Source of the DNA: JACKAN01 sp964502735
Lineage (GTDB): Bacteria; Bdellovibrionota; Bdellovibrionia; Bdellovibrionales; UBA1609
Assembly (NCBI GenBank): GCA_964502735.1
Contig: CAZCYD010000002.1
Span: forward strand, 1 to 64,000
Length of the DNA: 64,000 nt
Reading direction: 5' to 3'
Positions 1 through 8,527 of this stretch are shown in pieces. The notes beneath the pieces were generated by a model that saw only the letters and a list, made by a program, of their open reading frames with translations, had not been told where the DNA came from and did no database searches. Positions within the stretch are counted from its first letter, which is position 1; each line of letters begins with the position of its first letter. A program made the position numbers and the translations under genes.

Positions 1-65
1 GATGGACTCGAACCATCGACCCTCTCCTTAAAAGGGAGATGCTCTACCAACTGAGCTAGCGGATC
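1..65 (-). tRNA. tRNA-Lys (anticodon TTT), 3' end cut by the window edge
   Basis: Read on the minus strand, the sequence from 65 downwards shows a 7-nt acceptor 5' strand, TA at positions 8-9, a D arm (GCTC/GAGC around AGTTGGTA), an anticodon stem TCTCC/GGAGA enclosing loop CTTTTAA, and a T arm GATGG-TTCGAGT-CCATC. The anticodon is TTT (plus-strand bases 30-32), so it decodes lysine AAA/AAG. The acceptor 3' strand and the CCA end lie before base 1. It precedes purA on the same strand direction but is a separate unit downstream of it. Confidence 0.95.
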
Positions 66-130
66 ATCAAACTCAAAACCAGGTTTCAAGAAGCGACATA
101 ATCAGTAAAATTGAACCTATTGTCAACGAC

Positions 131-1435
131 TTATTCGTAGCTTTCAAAAAGTGGTTTCAGCCATAGCGTTTGGTCTCTGGCTGGGCCGACTGAAAGAACG
201 TCTATAGGGACTTTCAAGCTGTCGCTGATAAATCTAACGTATTTTCGCAGGTTTTGGGGCAATGACTCATACTCCCGTGCTTGGGAGATGTCTTCGCTCC
301 AGCCCTTAAAGCTTTGATAAATAGGTATGGCCCGCTCCACATCGCCAGGAGAAACAGGAAATTCTTCAATTACCCGCCCATCTAGCTCATAGGCTGTACA
401 TACACTTATTTCTTCAAGCCCGCTCAAGACGTCAATTTTCATCAGGGCAATACTTGTAATGCCATTTATGCGAATTGCATATTTTAAGGCCACGAGATCC
501 AGCCATCCACAGCGGCGGCGCCTTCCTGTTGTGGCCCCAAATTCTTGACCCATACTTTGAATTTTTTCACCAATTTCATCATGGAGTTCGGTAGGAAATG
601 GGCCTGAGCCAACCCGTGTCGTGTAGGCTTTGGTGATTCCAACAACTTTATTCATTCGACCAGGCCCCACTCCCGATCCGATGCAAGCGGAGCCGGCAAT
701 TGTCGAAGAACTGGTGACATAGGGATAGGTGCCGTGCAAGAGATCTAAAAGGGTGCCCTGGGCTCCCTCAAACAAAACCTTCTTTTTTTCTCTAAGGTAT
801 TGATCTATCACGAGAGAGGTGTCCGAGCAGCGGTAGATCTCGAGTTCTTTGGCCGCTGAGAGAGCCGACTCAACAACGTCCTCCACTTGCAAGGGGGCTT
901 CGCCGTACATTTTTTCTAAAAGAAAGTTTTTTTCTTTAATGGAGGCGGCAACCTTCTCCTCCAGTGTATGACGATTAAATAAATCACCAAATAGCACAGC
1001 TTTTCTGGAGGCTCGGTCTTCATAGGCGGGACCTATACCTTTTCCTGTTGTACCAATCTTTTCGTTCCCAGCGGCGATCTCCCTGCATTTGTCGAGTCTT
1101 TTGTGGTAGTCTAAAATCACCGTGCAAGAGTCGGATATAAGTAGTTGCTTGGGGTTCTTTAAAAGGCCATTCACTTTGAGAGCGCGGATCTCATCTGCAA
1201 CAGTGACAACATCAAGAACAACCCCTGCGCCGATAATACAAGTTGTGTTCTCATGTAAGACCCCTGATGGAACAAGATGAAGAATTGTCTTTTTGCCATC
1301 GACTTTCAGAGTGTGGCCAGCATTTGCACCACCTTGGTAGCGTACAACTAAATCTGATTGAGCAGAGAAAACATCTACGACTTTCCCTTTTCCTTCATCA
1401 CCCCACTGGGAACCCACTACAATAATACCCGGCAT
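131..1435 (-). CDS. purA: Adenylosuccinate synthetase
   Basis: Cytoplasmic enzyme that joins IMP and aspartate using GTP to form adenylosuccinate, the first committed step to AMP. The 434-residue length is normal for PurA. The N-terminal GTP-binding segment GDEGKGK is at residues 12-18 with the catalytic Asp13, and GANAGHT at 36-42 carries the catalytic His41. The IMP-site segment GTTGKGIGPAY and the C-terminal GPARDQT are also present. The ATG has a good ribosome binding site (AAAGGAG, about 9 nt upstream). It lies 92 bp downstream of the serine-type gene pair on the same strand and may be a separate unit. The assignment is firm. Confidence 0.98.
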   Translation of the reverse strand: MPGIIVVGSQWGDEGKGKVVDVFSAQSDLVVRYQGGANAGHTLKVDGKKTILHLVPSGVLHENTTCIIGAGVVLDVVTVADEIRALKVNGLLKNPKQLLISDSCTVILDYHKRLDKCREIAAGNEKIGTTGKGIGPAYEDRASRKAVLFGDLFNRHTLEEKVAASIKEKNFLLEKMYGEAPLQVEDVVESALSAAKELEIYRCSDTSLVIDQYLREKKKVLFEGAQGTLLDLLHGTYPYVTSSSTIAGSACIGSGVGPGRMNKVVGITKAYTTRVGSGPFPTELHDEIGEKIQSMGQEFGATTGRRRRCGWLDLVALKYAIRINGITSIALMKIDVLSGLEEISVCTAYELDGRVIEEFPVSPGDVERAIPIYQSFKGWSEDISQAREYESLPQNLRKYVRFISDSLKVPIDVLSVGPARDQTLWLKPLFESYE

Positions 1436-1527
1436 AATTAAAGCTCCTTTAACAAGGCTCTGAAGTTACCCGGAGTCTTGGTAATCATCAATAAATAATA
1501 TAAAGATTGGCTCTTCTCAGCAGGAAT

Positions 1528-2490
1528 CTATTCAAACCAAGACTCTTTTGGAGGCAGTTCGTCACTAATTTTATTGGCTGTAAAGTAGTGGATAGCCTTT
1601 TTAACAGCCTCCATTGAAGCTCTTGCCAGAGCTTCTTGAGTATAGGCTCCGATGTGTGGGGTAAGCATCACATTCTCAAGGTGGCGAAGACTAGAGTCTT
1701 TGGGAAGAGGTTCTTTCTGAAAAACATCCAAGGCGGCACCAGCAATTTGCTTTTTTTGCAGAGCCTCAAAAAGATCTTGCTCATTTACAAGGGCTCCTCT
1801 TGCAACATTGACTAAAAGCGCATTTTCATTCATTAGCCCAAAAGTTTTTCTGTTGAACATTTCTTTAGTTTTTGTAGTCAGGGGAATGTGTAAGCTGATA
1901 ATATCACTTTCTCGTAAGATTTCAGTAAATCCCACCGAAGTGACGTCCAAGCTTTTAAAGTCGTCTTCAGGTATATAAGGATCGTGAGCAATCACTTTAG
2001 CATTAAAAGCTTTGCAAAGAGAGGCCACTCTTTTGCCCACTCGACCTAGGCCAATAATTCCCACTGTTTTTTCACTTAACTCCATACCTAGAGGAAGCTC
2101 TTCTTTCCACATGTGAACAACAACGGCTTTGTGAGACATATAAGCGCGTCTCATCCAGTTTAGAATATGCATAATAGTCAATTGAGCTGCGCCTTCCTTA
2201 TTGGCTTCAGGAGTGTGCATAACCGTGATATTTTGTTTTTTGCACGCATCTAAATCTATGTGATCAAAACCACTTGTGGCTGTAATTATCAGCTGGAGTC
2301 GAGGCGCTCGACGTATAAGGCTTTCATTTATTGTTGTTCGGCTTCGAATTAGTAAAGCATCAGTGTTTTGAATTTCGTCTACTGTGGGTTGGCGGGACGC
2401 ACTTTTTGAAACTTCAAAATCAAGTTCGGCACTCAGTAAACTTAAAGAATCTTGGCTGTATTTATCACATACTAAAATTTTTTTTCTCAT
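1528..2490 (-). CDS. D-3-phosphoglycerate dehydrogenase-like (2-hydroxyacid dehydrogenase)
   Basis: NAD-dependent D-2-hydroxyacid dehydrogenase of about 320 residues. The Rossmann motif GLGRVG is at about 147-152, and the family's catalytic Arg (VARG, ~231), Glu (~260) and His (TPHIG, ~279) are all present. There is no C-terminal ACT domain, so it resembles short SerA forms. The start is placed at the ATG at 2490 because GGGGG sits 6 nt upstream and because this ATG overlaps the stop of the upstream aminotransferase as ATGA, a translational-coupling arrangement. The pairing with a class V aminotransferase suggests serine synthesis (3-phosphoglycerate to phosphohydroxypyruvate). Hydroxypyruvate or glyoxylate reductase remains possible. 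Confidence 0.85.
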   Translation of the reverse strand: MRKKILVCDKYSQDSLSLLSAELDFEVSKSASRQPTVDEIQNTDALLIRSRTTINESLIRRAPRLQLIITATSGFDHIDLDACKKQNITVMHTPEANKEGAAQLTIMHILNWMRRAYMSHKAVVVHMWKEELPLGMELSEKTVGIIGLGRVGKRVASLCKAFNAKVIAHDPYIPEDDFKSLDVTSVGFTEILRESDIISLHIPLTTKTKEMFNRKTFGLMNENALLVNVARGALVNEQDLFEALQKKQIAGAALDVFQKEPLPKDSSLRHLENVMLTPHIGAYTQEALARASMEAVKKAIHYFTANKISDELPPKESWFE

Positions 2491-3641
2491 GCTTCCCCCT
2501 TTAAGGTGTTTTGGCAAGCTAGTTTAGCAAGTTTGAGTTGATTTTCGCGGATCGGGAGTCCCATATCCTTCAGCGCCATTCCAATGGAAACAATAGCGTC
2601 AATAAGGTTTTGGTTTTTTATGTACCCCAAGTGGCCAATGCGTATAATTTTATCAACTAAGTGATCCTGGCCATTCATAATAATTGTCTGATATTTGTCC
2701 TCTAAGTGCTGTCTAAACTTTTTAGCGGAAACCCTCTCCGGTAGAAGAAATGTAGACAAGCTGGGACTGGGTGGTTTGGGAAAGACGTCTAAATTAAAAT
2801 GTTCCATGGCTTCACGGGTAGCGAGAGAAAGCTCCGCGCATCTTTGGATTGAGAACTCCAGCCCTCCCTTTGAGTTGAAATATTCAAAGTAAGCAGACAA
2901 AGCCTTTATGTGCGACACCGCTGAGCTGAAATAGGTTTGACCACTTAACTGAGCTTGACGTTCTCGATTTAAATCAAAGTAGTACTTTGGGAGGTTAGAT
3001 TTCTGATTGGCTAGCCATGCTTTTTCTGAAAGTGAAATAAAACTGAGACCTGTTGGCATCATAAATGCTTTTTGTGATCCTGCACAAACAACGTCCAGAC
3101 CCCACTTTTTTGTTTTGAGTTCAACGGCACCTATGGCAGTGATGGCATCCACCATAAACAAAATAGACGGGTAGTTTTTTAATAAGGTTGCGATCTCTTT
3201 AATTGGCAAGAGAGCTCCTGTACTGGTTTCACAGTATTGAGAGAGTACAGCTTTCAGTTGTGGTTGCAAATCGAGACATTTTTTTAGGTTGTCGAGATGT
3301 AGAGGTTGTCCCCACTCCACATCAAGAGTGTGAACTTTTAGTCCATAGGCTTGGCAAATATCCCTCCATCTTTGGCCAAATTTACCAGCGACAATTACAA
3401 GAACTTCATCCCCCTGACTTAAGGTGTTTACAACAGCAGATTCCATGGACCCTGAACCTGTTGACGTTTGAATTAACACGGGATCATCAGTCTGAAAAAC
3501 ACCTTTAAGGGAAGATAAGCAACTGCTGAGTTGGCGATTGAACTCAGGAGTTCGATGATGGGTCATAGGTTCTCCGAGTGCTCTGTAAACTTCAGGGGGC
3601 ATGGGTACAGGGCCCGGAGTTAGCAAATTTGGAAAATTCAT
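2487..3641 (-). CDS. Class V aminotransferase (phosphoserine or serine-glyoxylate type)
   Basis: PLP-dependent aminotransferase of 384 residues. The N-terminal LLTPGPVPMPPEV and a Ser/Thr/Gly-rich phosphate-binding segment (TSTGSGSMES) are typical of the alanine/serine-glyoxylate aminotransferase branch. The PLP lysine is in GSQKAF at about residue 191, with the cofactor Asp in FMVDAITAIG. The start is taken at the ATG at 3641, which has AGAGG 5 nt upstream. An upstream in-frame ATG lacks such a site. Its stop overlaps the start of the phosphoglycerate dehydrogenase gene, so the two products probably act in one pathway, most simply as a phosphoserine aminotransferase. Serine-glyoxylate aminotransferase is the alternative. 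Confidence 0.85.
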   Translation of the reverse strand: MNFPNLLTPGPVPMPPEVYRALGEPMTHHRTPEFNRQLSSCLSSLKGVFQTDDPVLIQTSTGSGSMESAVVNTLSQGDEVLVIVAGKFGQRWRDICQAYGLKVHTLDVEWGQPLHLDNLKKCLDLQPQLKAVLSQYCETSTGALLPIKEIATLLKNYPSILFMVDAITAIGAVELKTKKWGLDVVCAGSQKAFMMPTGLSFISLSEKAWLANQKSNLPKYYFDLNRERQAQLSGQTYFSSAVSHIKALSAYFEYFNSKGGLEFSIQRCAELSLATREAMEHFNLDVFPKPPSPSLSTFLLPERVSAKKFRQHLEDKYQTIIMNGQDHLVDKIIRIGHLGYIKNQNLIDAIVSIGMALKDMGLPIRENQLKLAKLACQNTLKGEA

Positions 3642-3707
3642 TTTTGACCTCTCATGAGAGGTAATTGTCCTTGATCGATTGGTCAAGTCTGGGCTAAGGT
3701 TACCAGC

Positions 3708-4283
3708 ATGTATCGCTACGCATTGTTATTTGGGATCGGCATTTATCTGACAGGTTGTGCTTACGGTTTGGGTTATGGCACTAGGAGACTTCCGGGGGGC
3801 TATCGATCAATTTCTATTCCCGTTTTTTTGAACTCAACAGGGGAGGTTGGAGTTGAGGGTTATTTTACTAACTCTTTAATACGCGAATTTGAGCGTTCCC
3901 AAGTGGCAAAAATTACAAACAAATCCCTGGCTCCAATTTACCTAGAGGGCAACATCTCCCAAGTTACACTTACTGCCAACGGTCAAACTGCAGCTAATAG
4001 AAAAAGTGCCGAGCTGAGGTATCTTCCACAAAATACAGTTTTAAATACGGGATATAGGGTGACTGTCGTCGTAGATCTGAAACTTGTTAAAAATTCCGAT
4101 AAAAGAGTGATCTGGCAGCAGCGTTTTGTAAATGAAAGGGTTTTTACCGCGGCACAAGTTTCCGTTCCTGTAATAAATTCAGTAAATCCTCTTTACAATC
4201 ACAGCGCTAAACACCAAAATCTTATTAGACTCGCTCAGGAAACGATGCGAGAAGCTCACGATAGATTAACAGAGAGGTTTTAG
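3708..4283 (+). CDS. lptE: LptE-family LPS-assembly lipoprotein
   Basis: A 191-residue lipoprotein with a short signal peptide and lipobox LTGC (acylated Cys17). The body has the LptE pattern: GYGTRRLPGGYRSISIPVFLN followed by an 'F.N..' segment, mixed beta strands, and a C-terminal helix (RLAQETMREAHDRLTERF). LptE plugs the LptD barrel and helps deliver LPS to the outer leaflet. The gene overlaps holA by one base, matching the common lptE-holA order in proteobacteria. LptD is not in the window. It is divergent from the aminotransferase across a 66-bp gap that must hold both promoters. Confidence 0.85.
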   Translation: MYRYALLFGIGIYLTGCAYGLGYGTRRLPGGYRSISIPVFLNSTGEVGVEGYFTNSLIREFERSQVAKITNKSLAPIYLEGNISQVTLTANGQTAANRKSAELRYLPQNTVLNTGYRVTVVVDLKLVKNSDKRVIWQQRFVNERVFTAAQVSVPVINSVNPLYNHSAKHQNLIRLAQETMREAHDRLTERF

Positions 4284-5281
4284 TGGCCGTATGGGATTTT
4301 CGCCAGTTGCAGCAAAACTTAGAAACAAGGGAGTTTCCCTCTTTGACCCTTATTTATGGGGAGGAAGAATTTCTAGTTGCTGAAAGTTTAAAGTTGATAC
4401 GTCAAAAAATTACGGAAGAGGCATCAAAGGACTTTAACAGTGATCAATTTTTTGCAGGAAGTGATGCGGCTGTTAAAGTAAAAGATACCGCTGAACTACT
4501 CCCCATGATGGCCAGCCGGAGGCTAGTTATTTTTCGTGATGTAGAAAAACTAAAAGACAAGGATTGGAATATACTCACAGATATTTTAGAAAACCCAGTA
4601 AGCTCCACTTGCCTAGTTTTGGTAGCGAATAGTGTAGATAAAAGGAAAAAGTTTTTTAAACTTTGTGCTAAAAATGGTCAAATAATTGAACTTAGAAGAC
4701 CTTACGAGAATCAAATACCAGTATGGATATCCTATATAGCCTATAATCATGAGCTTAATTTAAATAAATCTGCCATTAATTTGCTGCACCAGATAGTTGG
4801 GAATCAATTAACAGATATCAATGGAGAGATGCTTAAGCTTAAACAGTATGTTGGTGATAAGAAAGGAATTAGCGAAGAAGACATACTCAAGGTAGTTTCT
4901 AGGCTGAGAATAGACTCTGTTTTTGATTTAACCGAAGCTATTGGAAAAAAAGATAAGATCAAAGCTTTAACTGTTCTCGCAAATCTCCTCGACCATGGCC
5001 AAAACGAAATGGCAACCCTAGCTCTCATTTTGAGACATATTCGCATCTTGGGAGCTCTAAAGGCTGGTGTTGAAGAGGGGTTAAGAGGAGCTAAGCTTTG
5101 TGCTAAGGTCGGAGTTCCCAGCTTTTTTTTGCAAAAATACCTTTATCAGTGTGAAAAGTGGAGTTTGGATCAATTGAGTCATACAGTTCACGCTCTTCAC
5201 GAAACCGATAAGGCCATCAAGACATCGCCTGTTTCCTCTCACATTTGGTTAGAAAATTTTATTCTTAAAACTTGCCAATAA
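4283..5281 (+). CDS. holA: DNA polymerase III subunit delta
   Basis: A 332-residue HolA-like protein, the clamp-loader subunit that opens the beta clamp. The N-terminal LTLIYGEEEFLVAESLKLIRQ corresponds to the first strand and helix of the delta AAA-like domain. The clamp-loader segment LLPMMASRRLVIFRDVEKL and the C-terminal helical collar region (FDLTEAIGKKDKIKALTVLANLL...) follow. The GTG start overlaps the lptE stop by one base, with AGAGAGG a few bases upstream. Coupling with lptE is a conserved gene order, and the assignment is secure from the whole-length pattern. Confidence 0.9.
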   Translation: MAVWDFRQLQQNLETREFPSLTLIYGEEEFLVAESLKLIRQKITEEASKDFNSDQFFAGSDAAVKVKDTAELLPMMASRRLVIFRDVEKLKDKDWNILTDILENPVSSTCLVLVANSVDKRKKFFKLCAKNGQIIELRRPYENQIPVWISYIAYNHELNLNKSAINLLHQIVGNQLTDINGEMLKLKQYVGDKKGISEEDILKVVSRLRIDSVFDLTEAIGKKDKIKALTVLANLLDHGQNEMATLALILRHIRILGALKAGVEEGLRGAKLCAKVGVPSFFLQKYLYQCEKWSLDQLSHTVHALHETDKAIKTSPVSSHIWLENFILKTCQ

Positions 5282-5375
5282 TCTTCCGATTAACATTCCG
5301 AGGAACCTGAGTGGCTCTCTGGTGGTTTTTTTGTCTACAGGACTCTAGATTGTAGTTTTTAAAGTACAGGGGTGT

Positions 5376-5738
5376 ATGACCGATTCAGCTGATTTTATCA
5401 GAAAAAGGCGCGTGCCAAGAAGATCCTTTCAACGCAAGATTGGTGTTTTAGCCAATGGGCAGTATTTTACAACTTTTGCTTATGAAGTGGGCGAAGGAGG
5501 TATGCTTTTTGGATCACAAGTGAAATTGGAAGAGAGTCAAAGAGTGGTTCTGTCTTTTAACATACCGGGGTTTGTACATGTTATCACGAGGGCAGTCGTA
5601 AGGTATTCAAAGCCGTTATCAACAGACCAAAGTGTTATGACTTATGGTGTTCAATTCGAGACAATTGATTTTCAAGCTAAGCGAAAAATACGTTCTTATG
5701 TAGCGCAAAAATCCTCTGATGAGTTGAGAGCCTCGTAA
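5376..5738 (+). CDS. PilZ-domain protein
   Basis: A stand-alone domain of 120 residues. The N-terminal basic segment RKRRVPRRSFQRKIG resembles the RxxxR c-di-GMP-binding arm of PilZ proteins, followed by strands and EVGEGGMLFGS, which matches the (D/N)xSxxG segment only loosely because Ser is replaced by Glu. The last third (TYGVQFETIDFQAKRKIRSYV) is the usual PilZ C-terminal strand and helix. It probably binds c-di-GMP or is a degenerate relative acting on motility or envelope targets. It stands between holA and the STAS-like gene with its own leader. Confidence 0.75.
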   Translation: MTDSADFIRKRRVPRRSFQRKIGVLANGQYFTTFAYEVGEGGMLFGSQVKLEESQRVVLSFNIPGFVHVITRAVVRYSKPLSTDQSVMTYGVQFETIDFQAKRKIRSYVAQKSSDELRAS

Positions 5739-5846
5739 AAATAGTGTTACAATAAAAAGGTTCTTTTTTTTATCTATCTGTTCGGTGCTATAGGTGAAAA
5801 TTGTAATGGATGGAATATAGAAATGGAAAGCATGGGGGTGGGAATC

Positions 5847-6359
5847 ATGGACATTGATTTTAAGATTGATACTGTTTTCCTAAAAGGATTTCTTGACGAG
5901 TCTGTTGATTTTGATGCTGTAAAAAAAGTTTTATTGGAAGCTCAAGAAAGTGTAGGGCCAGGGTATTTAAAAGTTAATTTTTCCGAAGTCAGGCTCGCCA
6001 ATTCGATAGGTATTTTGAATTGGCTCAATATCGTGAGGCTTTTGAATAAGGTCTCGATTTGTTACTCTTTGGCACCTAAATGGTTAATTGCCCAGCTAAA
6101 TATGGTTCCTCAATTAATGGGAAACAATGCCGTGGTGGAGAGCTTTGAGGTTCCTTACTATTGTGATGAGAGCGACATGGAGTCCATGAAGATCTTCATT
6201 GTGGGGAAGGACATTCTTCCCAAGAAAGACCACTACTCTAATGAAGACTTTCCGCCCATAGAAATAGATGGCAGAGAATACACGTTAGACGTTCTACCAA
6301 AAAATTATTTCCGATTTATTAATGAAAACTTTGAGGCCTTTAAGGGCTATTTTAACTAA
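5847..6359 (+). CDS. STAS-like domain protein
   Basis: A soluble protein of about 170 residues. The segment from KIDTVFLKGFLDESVDF through YLKVNFSEVRLANSIGILNWLNIV has the strand-helix pattern of STAS/anti-sigma-factor-antagonist domains, including the loop where a phosphorylatable Ser normally sits (ANSIGI). The rest (FEVPYYCDESDMESM...) forms an unassigned C-terminal extension. The start at 5847 is chosen because a G-rich ribosome binding site (GGGGGTGGGA) lies just upstream. An ATG 24 bases earlier is also in frame. Its neighbour is a PilZ protein, so a role in signalling is plausible but not shown. Confidence 0.65.
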   Translation: MDIDFKIDTVFLKGFLDESVDFDAVKKVLLEAQESVGPGYLKVNFSEVRLANSIGILNWLNIVRLLNKVSICYSLAPKWLIAQLNMVPQLMGNNAVVESFEVPYYCDESDMESMKIFIVGKDILPKKDHYSNEDFPPIEIDGREYTLDVLPKNYFRFINENFEAFKGYFN

Positions 6360-6366
6360 ATAACCC

Positions 6367-6627
6367 CTAAAGAGATGAAACAGCTTTTGAAAGGCGACCG
6401 ACACGTCTTGATGCATTTCTTTTGTGCAAGATGCCTTTAACTGCAGCCTTGTCAATTCTACATGAAAAATCCAAAAGGATCTTTTGAGCTTCGTCTTTAG
6501 ATTTTAAATCAATTGCTTTTCTCAGTCTTTTTTCAACAGTTCTAATGGCTTTTTTGGTGCCAGAGTTTCGAGCGTTTTTTTTCAAAGACTGTTTAGCTCT
6601 CTTTGCGGCTGACTTATGATTTGCCAA
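6367..6627 (-). CDS. rpsT: Small ribosomal subunit protein bS20
   Basis: An 86-residue basic protein with the diagnostic N-terminus MANHKSAAKRAKQSLKKNARN and the C-terminal KGILHKRNASRRVGRLSKAV of bS20, which binds 16S rRNA in the small subunit. The ATG follows a good ribosome binding site (TTGGAGG, about 7 nt upstream). It converges with the STAS-like gene and is divergent from murJ, a common rpsT-murJ neighbourhood. Its leader contains a 9-bp hairpin, annotated separately. Confidence 0.98.
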   Translation of the reverse strand: MANHKSAAKRAKQSLKKNARNSGTKKAIRTVEKRLRKAIDLKSKDEAQKILLDFSCRIDKAAVKGILHKRNASRRVGRLSKAVSSL

Positions 6628-6651
6628 GAATAACCTCCAATGATTAACTAC

Positions 6652-6684
6652 TCATGGAAGCCAGTTCGCACGTAACTTCCATGA
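6652..6684 (-). promoter_or_regulatory. Hairpin in the rpsT leader
   Basis: TCATGGAAG (6652-6660) pairs perfectly with CTTCCATGA (6676-6684) around a 15-nt loop, 25 bases 5' of the rpsT start codon on the minus strand. It would sit in the rpsT mRNA leader and could serve feedback control or transcript stability. The pairing is seen directly. The function is inferred from the known translational autoregulation of S20 in other bacteria. Confidence 0.5.
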
Positions 6685-6760
6685 ATTAACGAATGGTTTG
6701 GATAGCATAAACGCAAGGGGGATGCAAGCCCCTAGTTTTGTGTACTGAAGGATTTTTAAA

Positions 6761-8359
6761 TTGGCGGAAATAAAAAAAATCACGGAAAATCAAGGAGTTA
6801 TAAGGTCTGCGCTGCTTATGTCAGCGGGAACTCTGGGCAGTCGTATTTTAGGTTTATTGCGGGATATTGTATTAGCGGCTTATTTTTCAAGGACGATAAC
6901 CGATGCTTTTGTTGTCGCCTTTAGCTTTCCTAACAAGTTTAGACGCCTTTTAGGAGAGGGGTCACTGTCGGCCAGCTTTATCCCAATTTATGTGGACTCA
7001 AGAGAAAATTCCCCAGAACAAGCGGCTCAGCTCAAAAATGGAATTTTCACACTGCTTCTAACTATAAGTTCGGCTCTTTGCGTTTTAGGCGTGATTTTTA
7101 TGAAAGAAATCATGGAGTTGTTAGTTGGTGGACAGGGGTATGTGGGCGTTGAAGGGAAAATGGAGACGACTATTCTTTTCGCGAGAATAATGTTCAGTTA
7201 CTTGTTTTTGATTACGAGCTATGCGTTCGGCATGGCAATTTTGAATGCTCATAAACAGTTTTTTATTCCAGCGATTGCCCCTGCCATTTTTAACTTGGTA
7301 TTCATCTTGGTAGCTTTAGCTCCTTCGTTACCTTATAGCCCTTTGCCCTATACCATGGACGGAACCTCCCTCGCATGGGGAGTTATATTTGGGGGATTTG
7401 CACAGGCATTTATAGTTTTTATTTCATTGCACAAACAAGACCTTTTACCTCGGATAGTCTGGGCGTGGAAGTCAGATAAAGTCGTTTTAGTTTTAAAAAA
7501 TATGATTCCTGGGGTATTGGGAATGGGAATACTTCAGTTTTTGACCTTAGTTAATACAAATTATGCGAGTCGATTAAGTGAGGGATCTCACTCCTATATT
7601 TATTGGGCGGACAGAATTTTAGAGCTTCCTCAGTCTCTGATTGCTATCAGTTTGGGAGCGGCCTTGCTGCCGACGCTTTCTCAACTTCAAGCTCAGGGAA
7701 GATCCAAAGAAATGATCACAATTGGACAGGAACATATTCTGACTTTACTGTTCTTAACTTTGCCCAGTGCAGTGGGAATGTTTATTTTGGCACAGCCGAT
7801 TGTTGAAGTTCTCTACTTGCGGGGGCAATTTACCCTTAAAGACGCGGCAATTACGGCTATGGTTGTCAGGGTCTATAGTTTTTTGTTGGTGGCTTTAAGT
7901 ATTACTAAGGTTTTAATTCCCAATTTTTATGCAATAAAAAATACTTGGATACCAGCACTGACCTCTGTTGTATCAGTTATTATACATATTTTTTTGGGAT
8001 TTTATATGGTGAAAGAGTTTGGGCTAATGGGGCTCGTGTTGTCTATGACTTTTTCGGGATTTATTAATCTCGTTTTAACATTGCTTTGCTATCGAAAGTA
8101 TATTGGACCACTCCTGTACATGCGTTTAATGGGCGGAGTTTTTAGGTTTTTACCTTCTTTGCTTGTGATGGGTTTGACGGCAAGTCTGACATACAGAACT
8201 TTGATATCTTGGTCATTATTTGGGATGGAGGCCTTAGATAGAGCCATCTCTTTGGGTGTCAGTATAGGCCTATCGATTGTCGTTTATTTTCTTTTTAGCA
8301 AATGGACGGGAGTTCCACAAGCCTCTAGAGTGTTGCGAAGATTTCGTCTAGCCGAGTAG
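6761..8359 (+). CDS. murJ: Lipid II flippase MurJ
   Basis: A 532-residue MATE-like inner-membrane protein with about 14 transmembrane helices that flips lipid II for peptidoglycan synthesis. The N-terminal GTLGSRILGLLRDIVLAAYF, the segment FPNKFRRLLGEGSLSASFIP and later SHSYIYWADRILELPQSLI and LPTLSQL are family hallmarks. The start is a TTG with AAGGA about 8 nt upstream, consistent with the many TTG/GTG starts in this window. The gene ends 5 bases before the first giant hairpin and converges on mazG. Confidence 0.96.
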   Translation: MAEIKKITENQGVIRSALLMSAGTLGSRILGLLRDIVLAAYFSRTITDAFVVAFSFPNKFRRLLGEGSLSASFIPIYVDSRENSPEQAAQLKNGIFTLLLTISSALCVLGVIFMKEIMELLVGGQGYVGVEGKMETTILFARIMFSYLFLITSYAFGMAILNAHKQFFIPAIAPAIFNLVFILVALAPSLPYSPLPYTMDGTSLAWGVIFGGFAQAFIVFISLHKQDLLPRIVWAWKSDKVVLVLKNMIPGVLGMGILQFLTLVNTNYASRLSEGSHSYIYWADRILELPQSLIAISLGAALLPTLSQLQAQGRSKEMITIGQEHILTLLFLTLPSAVGMFILAQPIVEVLYLRGQFTLKDAAITAMVVRVYSFLLVALSITKVLIPNFYAIKNTWIPALTSVVSVIIHIFLGFYMVKEFGLMGLVLSMTFSGFINLVLTLLCYRKYIGPLLYMRLMGGVFRFLPSLLVMGLTASLTYRTLISWSLFGMEALDRAISLGVSIGLSIVVYFLFSKWTGVPQASRVLRRFRLAE

Positions 8360-8364
8360 CGCGA

Positions 8365-8508
8365 GGCAATACCAATTCCAAAAAATAATCGTCTAAAATT
8401 TTGTGAATGTACCTCATGCTCATACAGCCGCAGCCTTGAGGCTGCGGAACTGCGCGTGAGGTACATTCACAAAATTTTAGACGATTATTTTTTGGAATTG
8501 GTATTGCC
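8365..8508. repeat. Giant hairpin 1 (52-bp perfect arms, 40-nt structured loop)
   Basis: Bases 8365-8416 are the exact reverse complement of 8457-8508, a 52-bp stem with no mismatch. The 40-nt interior (8417-8456) contains its own hairpin: CCGCAGCCT pairs with AGGCTGCGG (8428-8447). The element starts 6 bases after the murJ stop and ends 20 bases before the mazG stop, filling the convergent gap. It shares its loop and part of its arms with the element at 27308-27449. No open reading frame or transposase is associated. It may act as a bidirectional terminator or as a mobile or structured repeat. The function is unknown. Confidence 0.97.
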
Positions 8509-8527
8509 AGATAATGGCTTTTAGTTT

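Noticed and set aside
5300..5335. Stem followed by T tract after holA as a terminator
   Set aside because: Only 6 pairs with a mismatch and a G-rich run before the T tract, too weak to call.
8365..8508. Hairpins as integron attC sites, CRISPR repeats or IS ends
   Set aside because: No attC core motifs (GTTRRRY), no regular spacers, no transposase or integrase nearby, and no target-site duplication that I could recognise.
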